Positions 50,147 to 59,640 of a DNA stretch of 64,000 bases are shown one piece after another. Numbering within the stretch: the stretch's first letter is position 1; every line of letters starts with the position of its first letter. The notes below the pieces were generated by a model. The model had not been told where the DNA came from and searched no databases. It was given only the letters and a program-made list of their open reading frames with translations. The translations under genes and the position numbers were made by a program. Where the stretch lies: NCBI GenBank assembly GCA_051649605.1, contig JBOFHK010000010.1, positions 1 through 64,000 on the forward strand. The letters run 5' to 3'. Source of the DNA: Brevinema_A sp051649605 (GTDB taxonomy: Bacteria; Spirochaetota; Brevinematia; Brevinematales; Brevinemataceae).

Positions 50147-52218
50147 TGGAAAAAGCTATCTTGTAAATTGATAGAAGAAGATTGGGGTTGGGGAACATAG
50201 TATCCTCCTATCGTAACTCCGCTAATACCAAGGCGTTCTAAATTGAGATTCATATCAATCCATAAATTGGGAACATCAGAATAATTATAAGCTTTATATT
50301 CTATAAGATATTCCAGAGGAGGAGAATTTTTAATAATAGAATAAAGGTTTAAAATGTCACTAGTATTCTGATCTGCTTCAAAATATCGTCCCAGTGATTC
50401 CTCGGCAAGTTGAGACCAGACTTCTGAATTTTTACCTCCAAAATTAATAACATAAATAGGAATATTATTCTGGCTTGCATAAGTTTTGACAACAGCCATA
50501 TTATATTCAGCAAATGATTCTTTGTTCCCTGCTCCTGCAGTAAACACAACAATCGCTCTGTTTCTAAAATTATTAAGTAAGCTCGTGATAGAATCGTAAA
50601 TAGGGACATCCCAAGATTTAGGAATATCTGATTTTGATTCATAATTGGTAATGAAATCCCACGTTTTAGAAACACTTGCAGTTTGCATCCCCGTACGATA
50701 CACTTCATCATCAACCAACACCGTATCCATCAAGTCATTTCCTGTTGTATTACTAAGAAACGTTTTAAGATAATATTCCAATTGCGGCGTATATTTACTG
50801 GCGGCAATACTTTTATCAATGATAATTGATAGTTTCATTTTATTACGATACGTCTGAGTACCACTAACTAATAAATCTTTAACAGGAAGATCAAATTCGG
50901 TAACACGAATTTCTTCCTTAGTTAATCCTGTAATAGGAGAGCCGTCTTTATTTCTTGCACGAACAACAGCATAAACATAAGGGTATTGATCCGTCAGAAC
51001 TTGGGAAATATTGAGATCTATATTTCCATACACTCCTTGAAGCGGTGTATAAATCGCTATTTTTTCACTATTAAAATCAGTACGCCATAAAATTTTATCT
51101 TTATCTTTAATTAAATCAAAAGGAGTCAGTAATTTGGAACCTTCTAAAAAAGTACTAGTGGTTTTATTACTAATATCATAACGATAAACATAGCCAAAAG
51201 TATCAGAAATATAAAGAGTATTATTTTCAAAAAATAAACCTCTAGGTTCTTTAAGAAACTGATCCCCAACATTGGTAATAAAATTACCACTGCTATCAAA
51301 TAAAACAAGACGCCCACTTTTATTTTTATCAATATCAGTAACGTAGACTATATTGTCTTTAACTACAATATCAGTGGGACGATATAAATATTGATTCCCA
51401 AAATCATAAATAAACGTACCATCTGGAAGAAATTTCTGAATCCTATGATTACCATTATCTACTATATACAAATACCCATCTTCCGAAACAGATATCCCCA
51501 TTGGCCCCGAAAGCTGACCAGGTAATGCCCCTGTCTCTCCAAAACTATTCACTAAAGTAGCAAAATTATCTCTATTAAAAACAAAAACTTTATTTATTTT
51601 ATAATCGGCAACATAGAGGAAATTACTATAAATAGCAATCCCCATCGGCATTTCAAGAATACCAGGAAGAAAGAGCCGTGAACCGTATTTGCTAACTATT
51701 TTATTTGCATTATCTAAAACAACAACCTGTTTTTTACCAACAGAAGAGACATACTTGAGATCTCGTTCATGGTCATATTCTAAAAACGACGTCCGAAAAA
51801 CATCATGCCCTCCTTGAAGAAATCCATTATAATACTCCCGAAAAATATAAGGATTTTCATAATCATAGCCTGTGTCTAATGCTATTTTAAAGTATAGATT
51901 ATTTAATTGTTCAATAACTTGGTGATCAGCAACTCCTAAACGAACCAAATCTTCCCAAATATGAATAGCATTTTGAGCGTACCCTGAATACAAATACGCT
52001 AAACCTAATCGATATTTAGCGGCATGATTCCTAGGTTCGTAGGATAACGACAGTTCAAAAGCCTGGATTGCAGCAGCATAACGACGTTGATTAAATAAGG
52101 TAATTCCATTCTGCATTTCCTGTGTAGACAAACTAATATTTACAACATTCTGGCTATAAGAAGGAAGAAAAGTTATTATTCCTAAAACACTTAGAATCCA
52201 AAAAAACTTTTTTTGCAT
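50143..52218 (-). CDS. Exported TPR, NHL-repeat and VWA-like protein
   Basis: A 691-residue exported protein with signal peptide (residues 1-22). Order of parts: TPR repeats at about 30-110 (GITLFNQRRYAAAIQAFELSL); five or so NHL beta-propeller repeats at about 180-400 (GPMGISVSEDGYLYIVDNGNH, RPTDIVVKDNIVYVTDIDKN); a VWA-type domain at about 450-660 (LSIIIDKSIAASKY, AIVVFTAGAGN), whose metal site DKSIA is incomplete. It may be a periplasmic or surface scaffold. It leads the operon with coaE and spoIID. Confidence 0.8.
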   Translation of the reverse strand: MQKKFFWILSVLGIITFLPSYSQNVVNISLSTQEMQNGITLFNQRRYAAAIQAFELSLSYEPRNHAAKYRLGLAYLYSGYAQNAIHIWEDLVRLGVADHQVIEQLNNLYFKIALDTGYDYENPYIFREYYNGFLQGGHDVFRTSFLEYDHERDLKYVSSVGKKQVVVLDNANKIVSKYGSRLFLPGILEMPMGIAIYSNFLYVADYKINKVFVFNRDNFATLVNSFGETGALPGQLSGPMGISVSEDGYLYIVDNGNHRIQKFLPDGTFIYDFGNQYLYRPTDIVVKDNIVYVTDIDKNKSGRLVLFDSSGNFITNVGDQFLKEPRGLFFENNTLYISDTFGYVYRYDISNKTTSTFLEGSKLLTPFDLIKDKDKILWRTDFNSEKIAIYTPLQGVYGNIDLNISQVLTDQYPYVYAVVRARNKDGSPITGLTKEEIRVTEFDLPVKDLLVSGTQTYRNKMKLSIIIDKSIAASKYTPQLEYYLKTFLSNTTGNDLMDTVLVDDEVYRTGMQTASVSKTWDFITNYESKSDIPKSWDVPIYDSITSLLNNFRNRAIVVFTAGAGNKESFAEYNMAVVKTYASQNNIPIYVINFGGKNSEVWSQLAEESLGRYFEADQNTSDILNLYSIIKNSPPLEYLIEYKAYNYSDVPNLWIDMNLNLERLGISGVTIGGYYVPQPQSSSINLQDSFFQ

Positions 52219-52358
52219 TATTTCCTCTGTGGTATTCTATCGTATAAGTATACTTATAGATTATAGTATCTTTACTAAAATAATACAATTTTCTCACTAA
52301 ATCCTTTCCAAATTAAACCGATAGTCATAATAGTATTTTCTCTTGAGGAATTCATCCA

Positions 52359-52847
52359 ATGAATAAAATAATAATAGGTCTTTACTACATCATAACTTTA
52401 TTGAGCTGTCAAAACATATATAGCCAAAATAATACCAATGAAATCCAAAATTTTGTTTCCCAAAAACTACCCGACACAGAAAGAAATATCGATAATATCA
52501 TCGAAGAATTGCAAAACACTATTTGGTTATCTAGCGATTTACCCAATAAAAGAGAGTTGTATACTTTTTTTTATGATTATAAATATGGTAACATCAGTAT
52601 CAAAAAAGGAGATAAGGTTTCTTTTCCACAAAAATCTTATCCAATAAAATTTGTTCAAAAAGGTCCTCACCCTAATTCTAGTATTTTTGTTATTCCTTCT
52701 CAAGAAAAAATCTTATACTATACATTTTATTTACTAAACCCTTATTATCTGATTATTTCTGCAGGTTACAATAGTATTGATCCTCTATTAACAATGGAAA
52801 TTTCGGATTACCTCCAGGATGGCTATCTTCTTCAATTGGTTTATTAA
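52359..52847 (+). CDS. Putative lipoprotein of unknown function
   Basis: A 162-residue predicted lipoprotein: MNKIIIGLYYIITLLSC with Cys17 in LLS-C. The mature protein is beta-rich with several Tyr/Phe pairs (ELYTFFYDYKYGNISIKKGDKVSF) and a YYTFYLLNPYYLIISAGY strand pair. No family recognised. It stands alone in + orientation, divergent from the NHL/VWA operon. Confidence 0.6.
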   Translation: MNKIIIGLYYIITLLSCQNIYSQNNTNEIQNFVSQKLPDTERNIDNIIEELQNTIWLSSDLPNKRELYTFFYDYKYGNISIKKGDKVSFPQKSYPIKFVQKGPHPNSSIFVIPSQEKILYYTFYLLNPYYLIISAGYNSIDPLLTMEISDYLQDGYLLQLVY

Positions 52848-53018
52848 ACCAACCAAAAGATATTTTTTAAATATTTGCTAGCAAATATTGATTCGAATTA
52901 CCTTCCCAATTTTATTAATTCTATTAAAATTATCAAAAAAATTTAAATAGATATTGATATTTTCTCTCGATTAATATATAATGTTGCATAGGGTATAATA
53001 TAACACAAGGAGTTAGGG

Positions 53019-53837
53019 ATGTTAAAAAATCTTTTTTTTATACTTTTGGTATTGTTTATCAGTTCTGTTTCTTACACACAAGAAACCAACGTGGTAAATA
53101 AAAACCTCACGTTTTATGTCTGTGGAGGCACAGGTAATGTCAATCCTCAAGCAGGAGGCATTTTAGGTGGTTGGTCAGAAATGGGGCTTACATTTACCCA
53201 AAATTTCGCCAATGCTCAATGGTTTAATATTTCTACAACCGCTGCTATTTGTGGAGAAGCAAATAATCTCCTCAAAAACGATGCAGGCAACTATGTTGGT
53301 GCTGCAAAACCAACCTTAGCTATTACTGGGTATGGTAAAGTTAATTTTATGTTTCACCGTTATTTTGCTCTAGGTTTAGAAACCACGGGACGTATCGATT
53401 TAGATTTTAGATATCCTATCAATCTTCCTGCAAATCAACGTCTTAGCCTAAGAGCTTATATAGAAATATATCCTACTGGAAACTCTCTATATGCTACCGC
53501 ACGAGATGATCTTGATGGTACAACACGTCAAGTACTAAACCATATGGACTACCGCCTTACTTATTATGTCCAATTCCACCCAGAATGGGGCTATGAATCC
53601 GAAGCACGTTTTCGATTCAACGGTAAAGCTCGAGTAGGACAAAAAGCTGATTCGCTCCAAGCCGTACGAGATAGTTTTAGTATTCGATGGAATAATACCC
53701 TTTATTACGAAAATGCCAATGGATTCGGAGGCTACTTTCAGTTCCGCTACCAACCAAATGATATTGTTCTCAAAACTTTACATGAAGTAGCGTTCATCGC
53801 AGGGCTATCATATTCTTATGATTTATCTGGATTATAA
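53019..53837 (+). CDS. Putative outer-membrane beta-barrel protein
   Basis: A 272-residue exported protein. A signal peptide ends around SVSYTQ; the mature part alternates polar and aromatic residues in beta-hairpins (RYFALGLETTGRIDLDFRYP, HMDYRLTYYVQFHPEWGYESEARFRF, GFGGYFQFRYQP) and ends AFIAGLSYSYDLSGL. Size and pattern fit a small spirochaetal barrel of 8-12 strands. The specific family is unknown. AAGGAG at good distance sets the start. A strong terminator follows. Confidence 0.65.
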   Translation: MLKNLFFILLVLFISSVSYTQETNVVNKNLTFYVCGGTGNVNPQAGGILGGWSEMGLTFTQNFANAQWFNISTTAAICGEANNLLKNDAGNYVGAAKPTLAITGYGKVNFMFHRYFALGLETTGRIDLDFRYPINLPANQRLSLRAYIEIYPTGNSLYATARDDLDGTTRQVLNHMDYRLTYYVQFHPEWGYESEARFRFNGKARVGQKADSLQAVRDSFSIRWNNTLYYENANGFGGYFQFRYQPNDIVLKTLHEVAFIAGLSYSYDLSGL

Positions 53838-53859
53838 AAAATAAAACAACCCTATAAAT

Positions 53860-53893
53860 AAAACACACATAAGCTTACTTATGTGTGTTTTTT
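53860..53893. terminator. Intrinsic terminator after the barrel gene
   Basis: AAAACACACATAAG at 53860-53873 pairs exactly with CTTATGTGTGTTTT at 53878-53891 around CTTA, followed by T. The next promoter's -35 begins 4 bases later. Confidence 0.9.
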
Positions 53894-53896
53894 ATC

Positions 53897-53925
53897 TTGA
53901 TTCAAAATCAAGAACATGTTATAAT
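53897..53925 (+). promoter_or_regulatory. Promoter of dxs (possible leaderless start)
   Basis: TTGATT at 53897-53902, a 17-base spacer and TATAAT at 53920-53925, extended TG. The dxs ATG at 53933 lies 7 bases after the -10 element and no ribosome site fits. Confidence 0.7.
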
Positions 53926-53932
53926 ATCAATT

Positions 53933-55780
53933 ATGAATAAATATCTATTATTAGATCACATTAACACACCTGCAGACTTAAAAAAACATTCTATTACCCA
54001 ATTAGAGCCACTAGCTCAAGAAATCCGTCATTTTTTAATTGATCATATTTCCAAAACAGGTGGGCATTTAGCACCAAATCTTGGTACTGTAGAGCTAAGC
54101 TTAGCACTTCACTACGTATTTAATTCTCCAGAAGATTGTTTTATTTGGGATGTAGGACATCAATGTTATACCCATAAAATCCTCACAGGACGTAAAAATC
54201 TCTTTCCTTCATTACGTAAAAAAAATGGTTTATCGGGTTATCCTTCTCCTTCAGAAAGCGTTCATGATATTGTTCATGCAGGGCATAGCTCTACTTCCTT
54301 ATCACTAGGAGTGGGGATTGCTACCGCAAAAAAATTATCTGCAGAAAACAGCAAAGTTATTGCTATTATTGGAGATGGATCTTTCACCAACGGTATGGTT
54401 TACGAAGCACTCAACGACGCTTCTTGGAGACAAATACCTCTCCTAATTATTCTCAATGATAACACACTTTCGATTTCCGAGAATGTCGGTGGAATTGCCA
54501 AACATTTCAATACTCTACGAACAAATCACCTCTACCTCTCTCTCAAAAAAGAGATTTCTCAAGGTTTACTCCATTCCAAAATTGGAAAAATCATTTTTCA
54601 AGTATTATTTGCCTGCAAATCTCTATTTAAAAAATTGATTTTTAAAAAACCTAATTTTTTTGAAAATCTTGGGATCAAGTATTTCGGCCCTTTTGACGGG
54701 CATAATACCAAACAATTAATTTCTTTATTTAAAGGGATTGACCATATTCAAGAACCCATTCTAGTCCACATCCTTACCGAAAAAGGTCGAGGACATCAAG
54801 CTTCCCAAGAAAATCCCATTAATTTTCATGGGATTTCTGGAAATGACGATAGTATTTCTCTCTCTCCCAAAAAAGGTAAATCTTGGTCTTCCATTTTTGG
54901 AGATAGTGTTTGCCGAGTAGCATCACAAAACCAAGATATTGTTGTCCTTACTGCAGCAATGCGAGAAGGTACAGGCTTATCTTTGTATGCTCAACAATAC
55001 CCTGAGCGTTTTATTGATGTAGGAATAGCAGAGCAACATGCCGTTACTTGCGCCGCAGGGCTTGCACTCAAAGGTAAAAAACCTATTGTTGCAATCTATT
55101 CTACTTTCCTACAAAGAGCGTACGACCAAATAATCCACGATGTTGCTATTGCTGAATACCCTGTTATTTTTTGTTTAGACAGAGCTGGTCTTGTTCCAGG
55201 TGATGGAAAGACTCATCAAGGAATTTTTGATATTGCCTACCTTAGAACAATTCCTAATATGATTATTATGAGTCCTATCAACGAAGCAGAATTTAATCTT
55301 ATGCTCGACACTGCTCTTATATGGGATAAACCTACAACTATTCGCTATCCCAAAGACATAGCTCCTCATTGGGGAACAGCAATACCTAATCTCATACTGG
55401 GGCAAGGAGTTATTCTCAGTGAAGGATTAGATGGGGTAATTGTGATTTTTGGGGCTCTTCTCACCGAAGCACTAGAGACTAAACAAGTTTTACAAAAATC
55501 AGGTAAAGATTTTGCAATATACCATCTTCGATTTGCTAAACCTATCCACGATACTGTTATAGAATATCTAAAAAACAAGACTCATATCATCATTATCGAG
55601 GAAGGAATCGCTACAGGAGGCATTGGAGAGTATCTTTCTTCAAGACTTCCAAATCAACACTTGGATTTATACAATACAGGAGATCGTTTCCCCGATACTG
55701 ATACGAGAGAGTCTCTACTAAAAGATTTTGGATTTAATCCTACAAAAATTGCTCAAAACGCACTAAGGAAATATCAATAA
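53933..55780 (+). CDS. dxs: 1-deoxy-D-xylulose-5-phosphate synthase
   Basis: A 615-residue thiamine-diphosphate enzyme. It has the N-terminal GGHLAPNLGTVELSLALHY and WDVGHQCYTHKILTGR, the ThDP/Mg motif GDGSFTNG...ALND, DVGIAEQHAVTCAAGLA in the middle and the transketolase C-terminal domain. It condenses pyruvate and glyceraldehyde-3-P in the first step of the MEP pathway; ispG at 61132 is the same pathway. A frame extends 16 codons upstream through the promoter, so ATG at 53933 is chosen. Its stop shares a base with the mtaB start. Confidence 0.95.
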   Translation: MNKYLLLDHINTPADLKKHSITQLEPLAQEIRHFLIDHISKTGGHLAPNLGTVELSLALHYVFNSPEDCFIWDVGHQCYTHKILTGRKNLFPSLRKKNGLSGYPSPSESVHDIVHAGHSSTSLSLGVGIATAKKLSAENSKVIAIIGDGSFTNGMVYEALNDASWRQIPLLIILNDNTLSISENVGGIAKHFNTLRTNHLYLSLKKEISQGLLHSKIGKIIFQVLFACKSLFKKLIFKKPNFFENLGIKYFGPFDGHNTKQLISLFKGIDHIQEPILVHILTEKGRGHQASQENPINFHGISGNDDSISLSPKKGKSWSSIFGDSVCRVASQNQDIVVLTAAMREGTGLSLYAQQYPERFIDVGIAEQHAVTCAAGLALKGKKPIVAIYSTFLQRAYDQIIHDVAIAEYPVIFCLDRAGLVPGDGKTHQGIFDIAYLRTIPNMIIMSPINEAEFNLMLDTALIWDKPTTIRYPKDIAPHWGTAIPNLILGQGVILSEGLDGVIVIFGALLTEALETKQVLQKSGKDFAIYHLRFAKPIHDTVIEYLKNKTHIIIIEEGIATGGIGEYLSSRLPNQHLDLYNTGDRFPDTDTRESLLKDFGFNPTKIAQNALRKYQ

Positions 55781-57042
55781 TGCTATACAAAATACATATG
55801 ATCAATATGGGCTGTAAGCTCAATGCCTTTGAAGGAGAAGCAATCTTAAACGAACTCAAAGAAAAAGGACATACAATCTGTACTACCCAAGACAACGCAG
55901 AGATCATTATTATCAATACCTGTACCGTAACTGCAAAAGCCGATAACAAAGGTCGTAAATATATGCAAAGAGCTAAGAAACAAGGTAAAAAAGTGATTGC
56001 TACTGGCTGTTACGCGACTACAGACGGATTAGAGCTCGCAGAAGAAAATTACATTGATCTAATACTCCGAAACGAACAAAAATTTAGTATTCACGATTAT
56101 CTCCCTTTACTAGAATTAGGCACAAAAATTGCCGAGGGACAAGATATATCAGAATTTCCCGAAGTTTCAGGATTTGAGCGAACACGAGCTTTTTTAAAAA
56201 TCCAAGATGGGTGTGATAAGTTTTGCTCTTTTTGTAAAATCCCTTTTGCCCGAGGACGTAGTCGTAGCCAAGATCCTAAAAAAATCCGCTCTACTTTCCA
56301 AACATTATTAGATGCCAATTATAAAGAAATTGTCCTAACAGGGATTAATATTAGTGATTATCAATCTCCTGAAGGTTATCTTGGTACACTCGTTCAATCG
56401 TTATTAGCTTTTGAAGGAGATTTCCGTCTTCGCCTCTCCTCCTTACAGCCTGATGAGTTTGATCCTATCCTTTTGGAGTGTCTCTCTCATCCAAAAATGT
56501 GCCCTCATTTTCATCTATCAATCCAGTCTGGATCAGACACCGTTCTTAGAAGAATGTTTCGCCATTATACCCACCATGATTTTTTAGCGTTAATCAAGAA
56601 TATTCGTAATATTCGTCCTGATACAGGAATTACCACTGACATTATTGTTGGTTTCCCTAAAGAAAGTAATGAGGAATTCCAAGAAACTCTTGATATGGTA
56701 CGTCAAGCTGAATTTTCTCGAGTCCATATTTTTCCTTATTCTCAACGACAAGGTACCACAGCAGCACGTATAGAAGATTTTAGCCCCCTTATTAAAAAAG
56801 AGCGAGAACATCGCCTTCGGATCGTCTGTCAAGAAACAGCTTTAGCTTTTACCCAAAAATATTGTCTAGGCAAAAAATACCAAGCACTCACCGAAACAGC
56901 AAAAAATAAAAAACGCGAAGCTTATACCGAAAATTATATTAGAATTCATTTTCCAGAAGCGACAACAGATACGAATCAATTTATTCCTATCACACCTTCC
57001 AATGTTCGAATTGATCAAGATGGACATCTATTATTTTTCTAG
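55780..57042 (+). CDS. mtaB: MtaB-like tRNA methylthiotransferase
   Basis: A 420-residue radical SAM methylthiotransferase related to MiaB. N-terminal cysteines are in MGCKLN, NTCTVT and TGCYAT; the radical SAM motif is QDGCDKFCSFCKIPF near residue 148. The MGCKLN start and R-G-R-S-R-S motif fit the MtaB group, which modifies t6A37 to ms2t6A37. The C-terminal TRAM part is short. It is coupled to dxs by a one-base overlap. Confidence 0.9.
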   Translation: MLYKIHMINMGCKLNAFEGEAILNELKEKGHTICTTQDNAEIIIINTCTVTAKADNKGRKYMQRAKKQGKKVIATGCYATTDGLELAEENYIDLILRNEQKFSIHDYLPLLELGTKIAEGQDISEFPEVSGFERTRAFLKIQDGCDKFCSFCKIPFARGRSRSQDPKKIRSTFQTLLDANYKEIVLTGINISDYQSPEGYLGTLVQSLLAFEGDFRLRLSSLQPDEFDPILLECLSHPKMCPHFHLSIQSGSDTVLRRMFRHYTHHDFLALIKNIRNIRPDTGITTDIIVGFPKESNEEFQETLDMVRQAEFSRVHIFPYSQRQGTTAARIEDFSPLIKKEREHRLRIVCQETALAFTQKYCLGKKYQALTETAKNKKREAYTENYIRIHFPEATTDTNQFIPITPSNVRIDQDGHLLFF

Positions 57043-57201
57043 TGTTTACTTTTTATATTATTCCATATTCTTTGTATCGTTCTTGTTAATTTATGATAAA
57101 AACCACTGATAAATCATCTCCGCAATAAGGATTAATTAATTCAAATCTATTGATTTTTACCTCATCTCTATTTATTTTTAAGTAAGAGGGTGGAGGTTGT
57201 T

Positions 57202-57561
57202 ATGAAAAGAATTTGTTATATAATTGTTATTTTAGGGTGTTTCCAAATTGCTTGGGGGGTAAATCCTAAAATTGCCCAACCTTTGGAACAAGCGGTAATC
57301 AAAAAAGAAGCCTTATTTTTGTTTGTAGAACCAACTCCACAGGATGTTGAAGAAAATCGTTATCTTTTTATTGAAATTTTTGACCGTAATACAGGTAGGC
57401 GTATCACTCACAAAACCCTATCTCCTTCAAAGAATTATCAAACTTCTTTCAAAATTAAATCTTGGACGAATGGAAAATACCTTTTAAAAGTAATGTACGT
57501 AGATAGCGAAGGTAGACAACTCACCAAATCATCTTGGCGAAATTTTAGTATTCAACATTAA
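57202..57561 (+). CDS. Small exported protein
   Basis: A 119-residue exported protein. The signal peptide MKRICYIIVILGCFQIAWG carries a possible lipobox (ILG-C) or a signal peptidase I site after AWG. The mature part is an Ig-like beta fold of about 90 residues: LFLFVEPTPQDVEENRYLFIEIFD and GKYLLKVMYVDSEGRQ. A longer GTG-initiated frame is ruled out by GGAGG placed before ATG 57202. It overlaps convergent mtnN by 4 bases. Function unknown. Confidence 0.65.
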   Translation: MKRICYIIVILGCFQIAWGVNPKIAQPLEQAVIKKEALFLFVEPTPQDVEENRYLFIEIFDRNTGRRITHKTLSPSKNYQTSFKIKSWTNGKYLLKVMYVDSEGRQLTKSSWRNFSIQH

Positions 57562-58256
57562 GAATAGTTTTTACAAAACTCTGTAACCAATTTTGCCGAA
57601 TAGATCGCTGCTTCTCGGAAAAAACCAGAATATGTTTTTGCTGCTACTCCATCCGCTTTATCGCTAATCGAACGAATTACACAACAAGGAATATTGCATT
57701 TATTAGCTACATGGGCTATAGGAGCACTTTCCATATCAACCGCATATGCATCAAACAAAACTCTAAGTTTATCGATTTTTTCAGAAGACGCTACGAAATC
57801 ATCACCACTTACAATACGTCCTCGGAAGACTCGTTCCTGCCCTAGTAATTTTATCGCAAGATCGGTAAATTTTTGAGAGAGTGCTGAATCAGAATAGAAA
57901 ATTGACTTTTCATTATCATCAGGAATCTGTGATAATTGATAGCCAATTGCTGTTGCATCAAAGTCATGATATAAAAAATCTGTCCCAATCACCAAATCTC
58001 CCAACTTAATATCTTTGTAAACTCCCCCAGCTACCCCAGTGAATACTAAAGAATCCACTTGGTAAACGTAAATCAAGGCCGCTGCTGCCAATGCCGAATT
58101 TACCTTACCAATCCCTGATTGACATAGGACTACAGGAGTATTACCTATCATCCCCTTATAATACCGAGTTTGTCCTAAATCTTGAGTTTGAATATTATTC
58201 ATATTTTCTAAGACCAATGATATTTCTTCTGGCATTGCTCCAATAATTCCTAGCAT
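57558..58256 (-). CDS. mtnN: 5'-methylthioadenosine/S-adenosylhomocysteine nucleosidase
   Basis: A 232-residue MTA/SAH nucleosidase (Pfs). It has LGIIGAMPEEIS at the start, CQSGIGKVNSALAAA, FTGVAGGVYKDIKLGDLVI, the catalytic VDMESAPIAHVA and a closing RSISDKADG. It recycles adenine and methylthioribose or S-ribosylhomocysteine after methylation, including the radical SAM reactions of this window. GAGGTGGAAT precedes the start. It is monocistronic. Confidence 0.95.
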   Translation of the reverse strand: MLGIIGAMPEEISLVLENMNNIQTQDLGQTRYYKGMIGNTPVVLCQSGIGKVNSALAAAALIYVYQVDSLVFTGVAGGVYKDIKLGDLVIGTDFLYHDFDATAIGYQLSQIPDDNEKSIFYSDSALSQKFTDLAIKLLGQERVFRGRIVSGDDFVASSEKIDKLRVLFDAYAVDMESAPIAHVANKCNIPCCVIRSISDKADGVAAKTYSGFFREAAIYSAKLVTEFCKNYS

Positions 58257-58403
58257 AATTCCACCTCTTTAAATGTTATTGTTAATAGATTATAATATAT
58301 TTATTCATTTATTCAAACCTTTTATGATAAGAAAGTACTCTAAAAATTATTATAGTTTCGCAAAATATGATTCCGACAATCATAAACAGCATAGGAGAAC
58401 TTT

Positions 58404-59030
58404 ATGAAAAAAATATTGAGTTTATATATTCTCATGAATACCTTTAATCCCATTTTTGCTAATCCTATAGAAAACGAGTATTTTTATCAAAAAATGCTTA
58501 CATACGCACCAAAAACTGTTGGCTTAACCCGATTTCCAAAAATTAATAATTTTCGATACAATGGAGATTGCTCTGGATTTATCGCTTTTTTATTTCATTT
58601 AGCTGGTCTCAATCTTCTAAAGTTATATGGAATCGGAGATAGTGGGGTAAGTGCTATTTGGGATGGACTAAGTAAGCAAAATTTTATTTTGGATCATCAA
58701 GAACTCCAAGTCGGTGATATTCTATTTTTTGATAACACTTATGATAAAAATAAAAATGGACGGTGGGATGATGATTTTTCCCATATTGGTGTAGTCGAAT
58801 CAGTGGACGAATACAAAACAGTAACCTATCTTCATTACGGAAGTAGAGGGGTCGTGCGAGCAAAAATGAACCTAAAACACCCTACTACTTACTCCGCCAC
58901 CAAAAATGGACAGAGCTACCGATATAACGATCTACTAAGAGCATCAAAAAAGCGAGGCGTCAATCCTAAGTACTTATCTGGATCATTATATCGAGGTGCC
59001 GCACGAATCATCGTTCAAAAAAATAATTAA
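58404..59030 (+). CDS. NlpC/P60-like cell-wall cysteine peptidase
   Basis: A 208-residue exported protein with a short signal peptide. NlpC/P60 signatures are YNGDCSGFIAFLFHLAG (Cys56 nucleophile), VGDILFFDN and FSHIGVVESVDE (catalytic His), then TVTYLHYGSRGV with the third polar residue. It probably cuts peptidoglycan stem peptides in the periplasm. It lacks extra SH3 or LysM binding domains. AGGAG precedes the ATG. Confidence 0.85.
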   Translation: MKKILSLYILMNTFNPIFANPIENEYFYQKMLTYAPKTVGLTRFPKINNFRYNGDCSGFIAFLFHLAGLNLLKLYGIGDSGVSAIWDGLSKQNFILDHQELQVGDILFFDNTYDKNKNGRWDDDFSHIGVVESVDEYKTVTYLHYGSRGVVRAKMNLKHPTTYSATKNGQSYRYNDLLRASKKRGVNPKYLSGSLYRGAARIIVQKNN

Positions 59031-59040
59031 TATCGAAGTC

Positions 59041-59069
59041 TTGTATTAAGGTATAAGATATGGTATAAT
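59041..59069 (+). promoter_or_regulatory. Promoter of the 59098 gene
   Basis: TTGTAT at 59041-59046, 17-base spacer and TATAAT at 59064-59069 with extended TGG. Confidence 0.65.
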
Positions 59070-59097
59070 AATATAATTAATATACTATGAGGGTATC

Positions 59098-59640
59098 ATG
59101 ACAACCTTACTCTCAGAAATTAATATTGCCCATTTTCACCAATATCTGTTCTACAGACTATTATATCCAGCACTCTCCCCGAACGGTTTGCCTATAGTTG
59201 CTACCACATCTTTTCGTATTATTCATTTAAAATCATATCGTAATTATTTTTTTAGAATATTAACATTTTATTATGAGTCTACCAAAACCTGTTATTCCTA
59301 TTGTTTGGAATCAGATATTTGTATCCATTCTCAAGATAAAATCCTCAAAAGTATTGAAGGGGCTATTTGGGGAACAATAGAATTTTTTATCCATCTAAGC
59401 TACAACGAAAATACCTTTTATGAAAGTACCTTACAGCAAAGAAATAAAGTATTAGAATTAGAACAGATGTACCAAATTATTGATCGTTTTTATCTAAATA
59501 GTATATTTTTCCCTATCGAAAACCTCCATCAGTCATTATACCACATAGAATCTCAGATACCTTATGATTCACAATTAGAATCCTATAAATGTTATACGCT
59601 AATGGGGCAAAAAATCACTAGGGATCCTTTTAGTCAATAA
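59098..59640 (+). CDS. Hypothetical protein
   Basis: A 180-residue, apparently cytoplasmic protein rich in Tyr, Phe, Ile and His, without signal peptide or membrane spans. A GAGGG ribosome site precedes the ATG. Segments such as IHLKSYRNYFFRILTFYYES and LEGAIWGTIEFFIHLSYNE-like residues suggest a mixed alpha/beta fold. I do not recognise a family. It overlaps tsaE by 11 bases tail to tail. Confidence 0.6.
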   Translation: MTTLLSEINIAHFHQYLFYRLLYPALSPNGLPIVATTSFRIIHLKSYRNYFFRILTFYYESTKTCYSYCLESDICIHSQDKILKSIEGAIWGTIEFFIHLSYNENTFYESTLQQRNKVLELEQMYQIIDRFYLNSIFFPIENLHQSLYHIESQIPYDSQLESYKCYTLMGQKITRDPFSQ

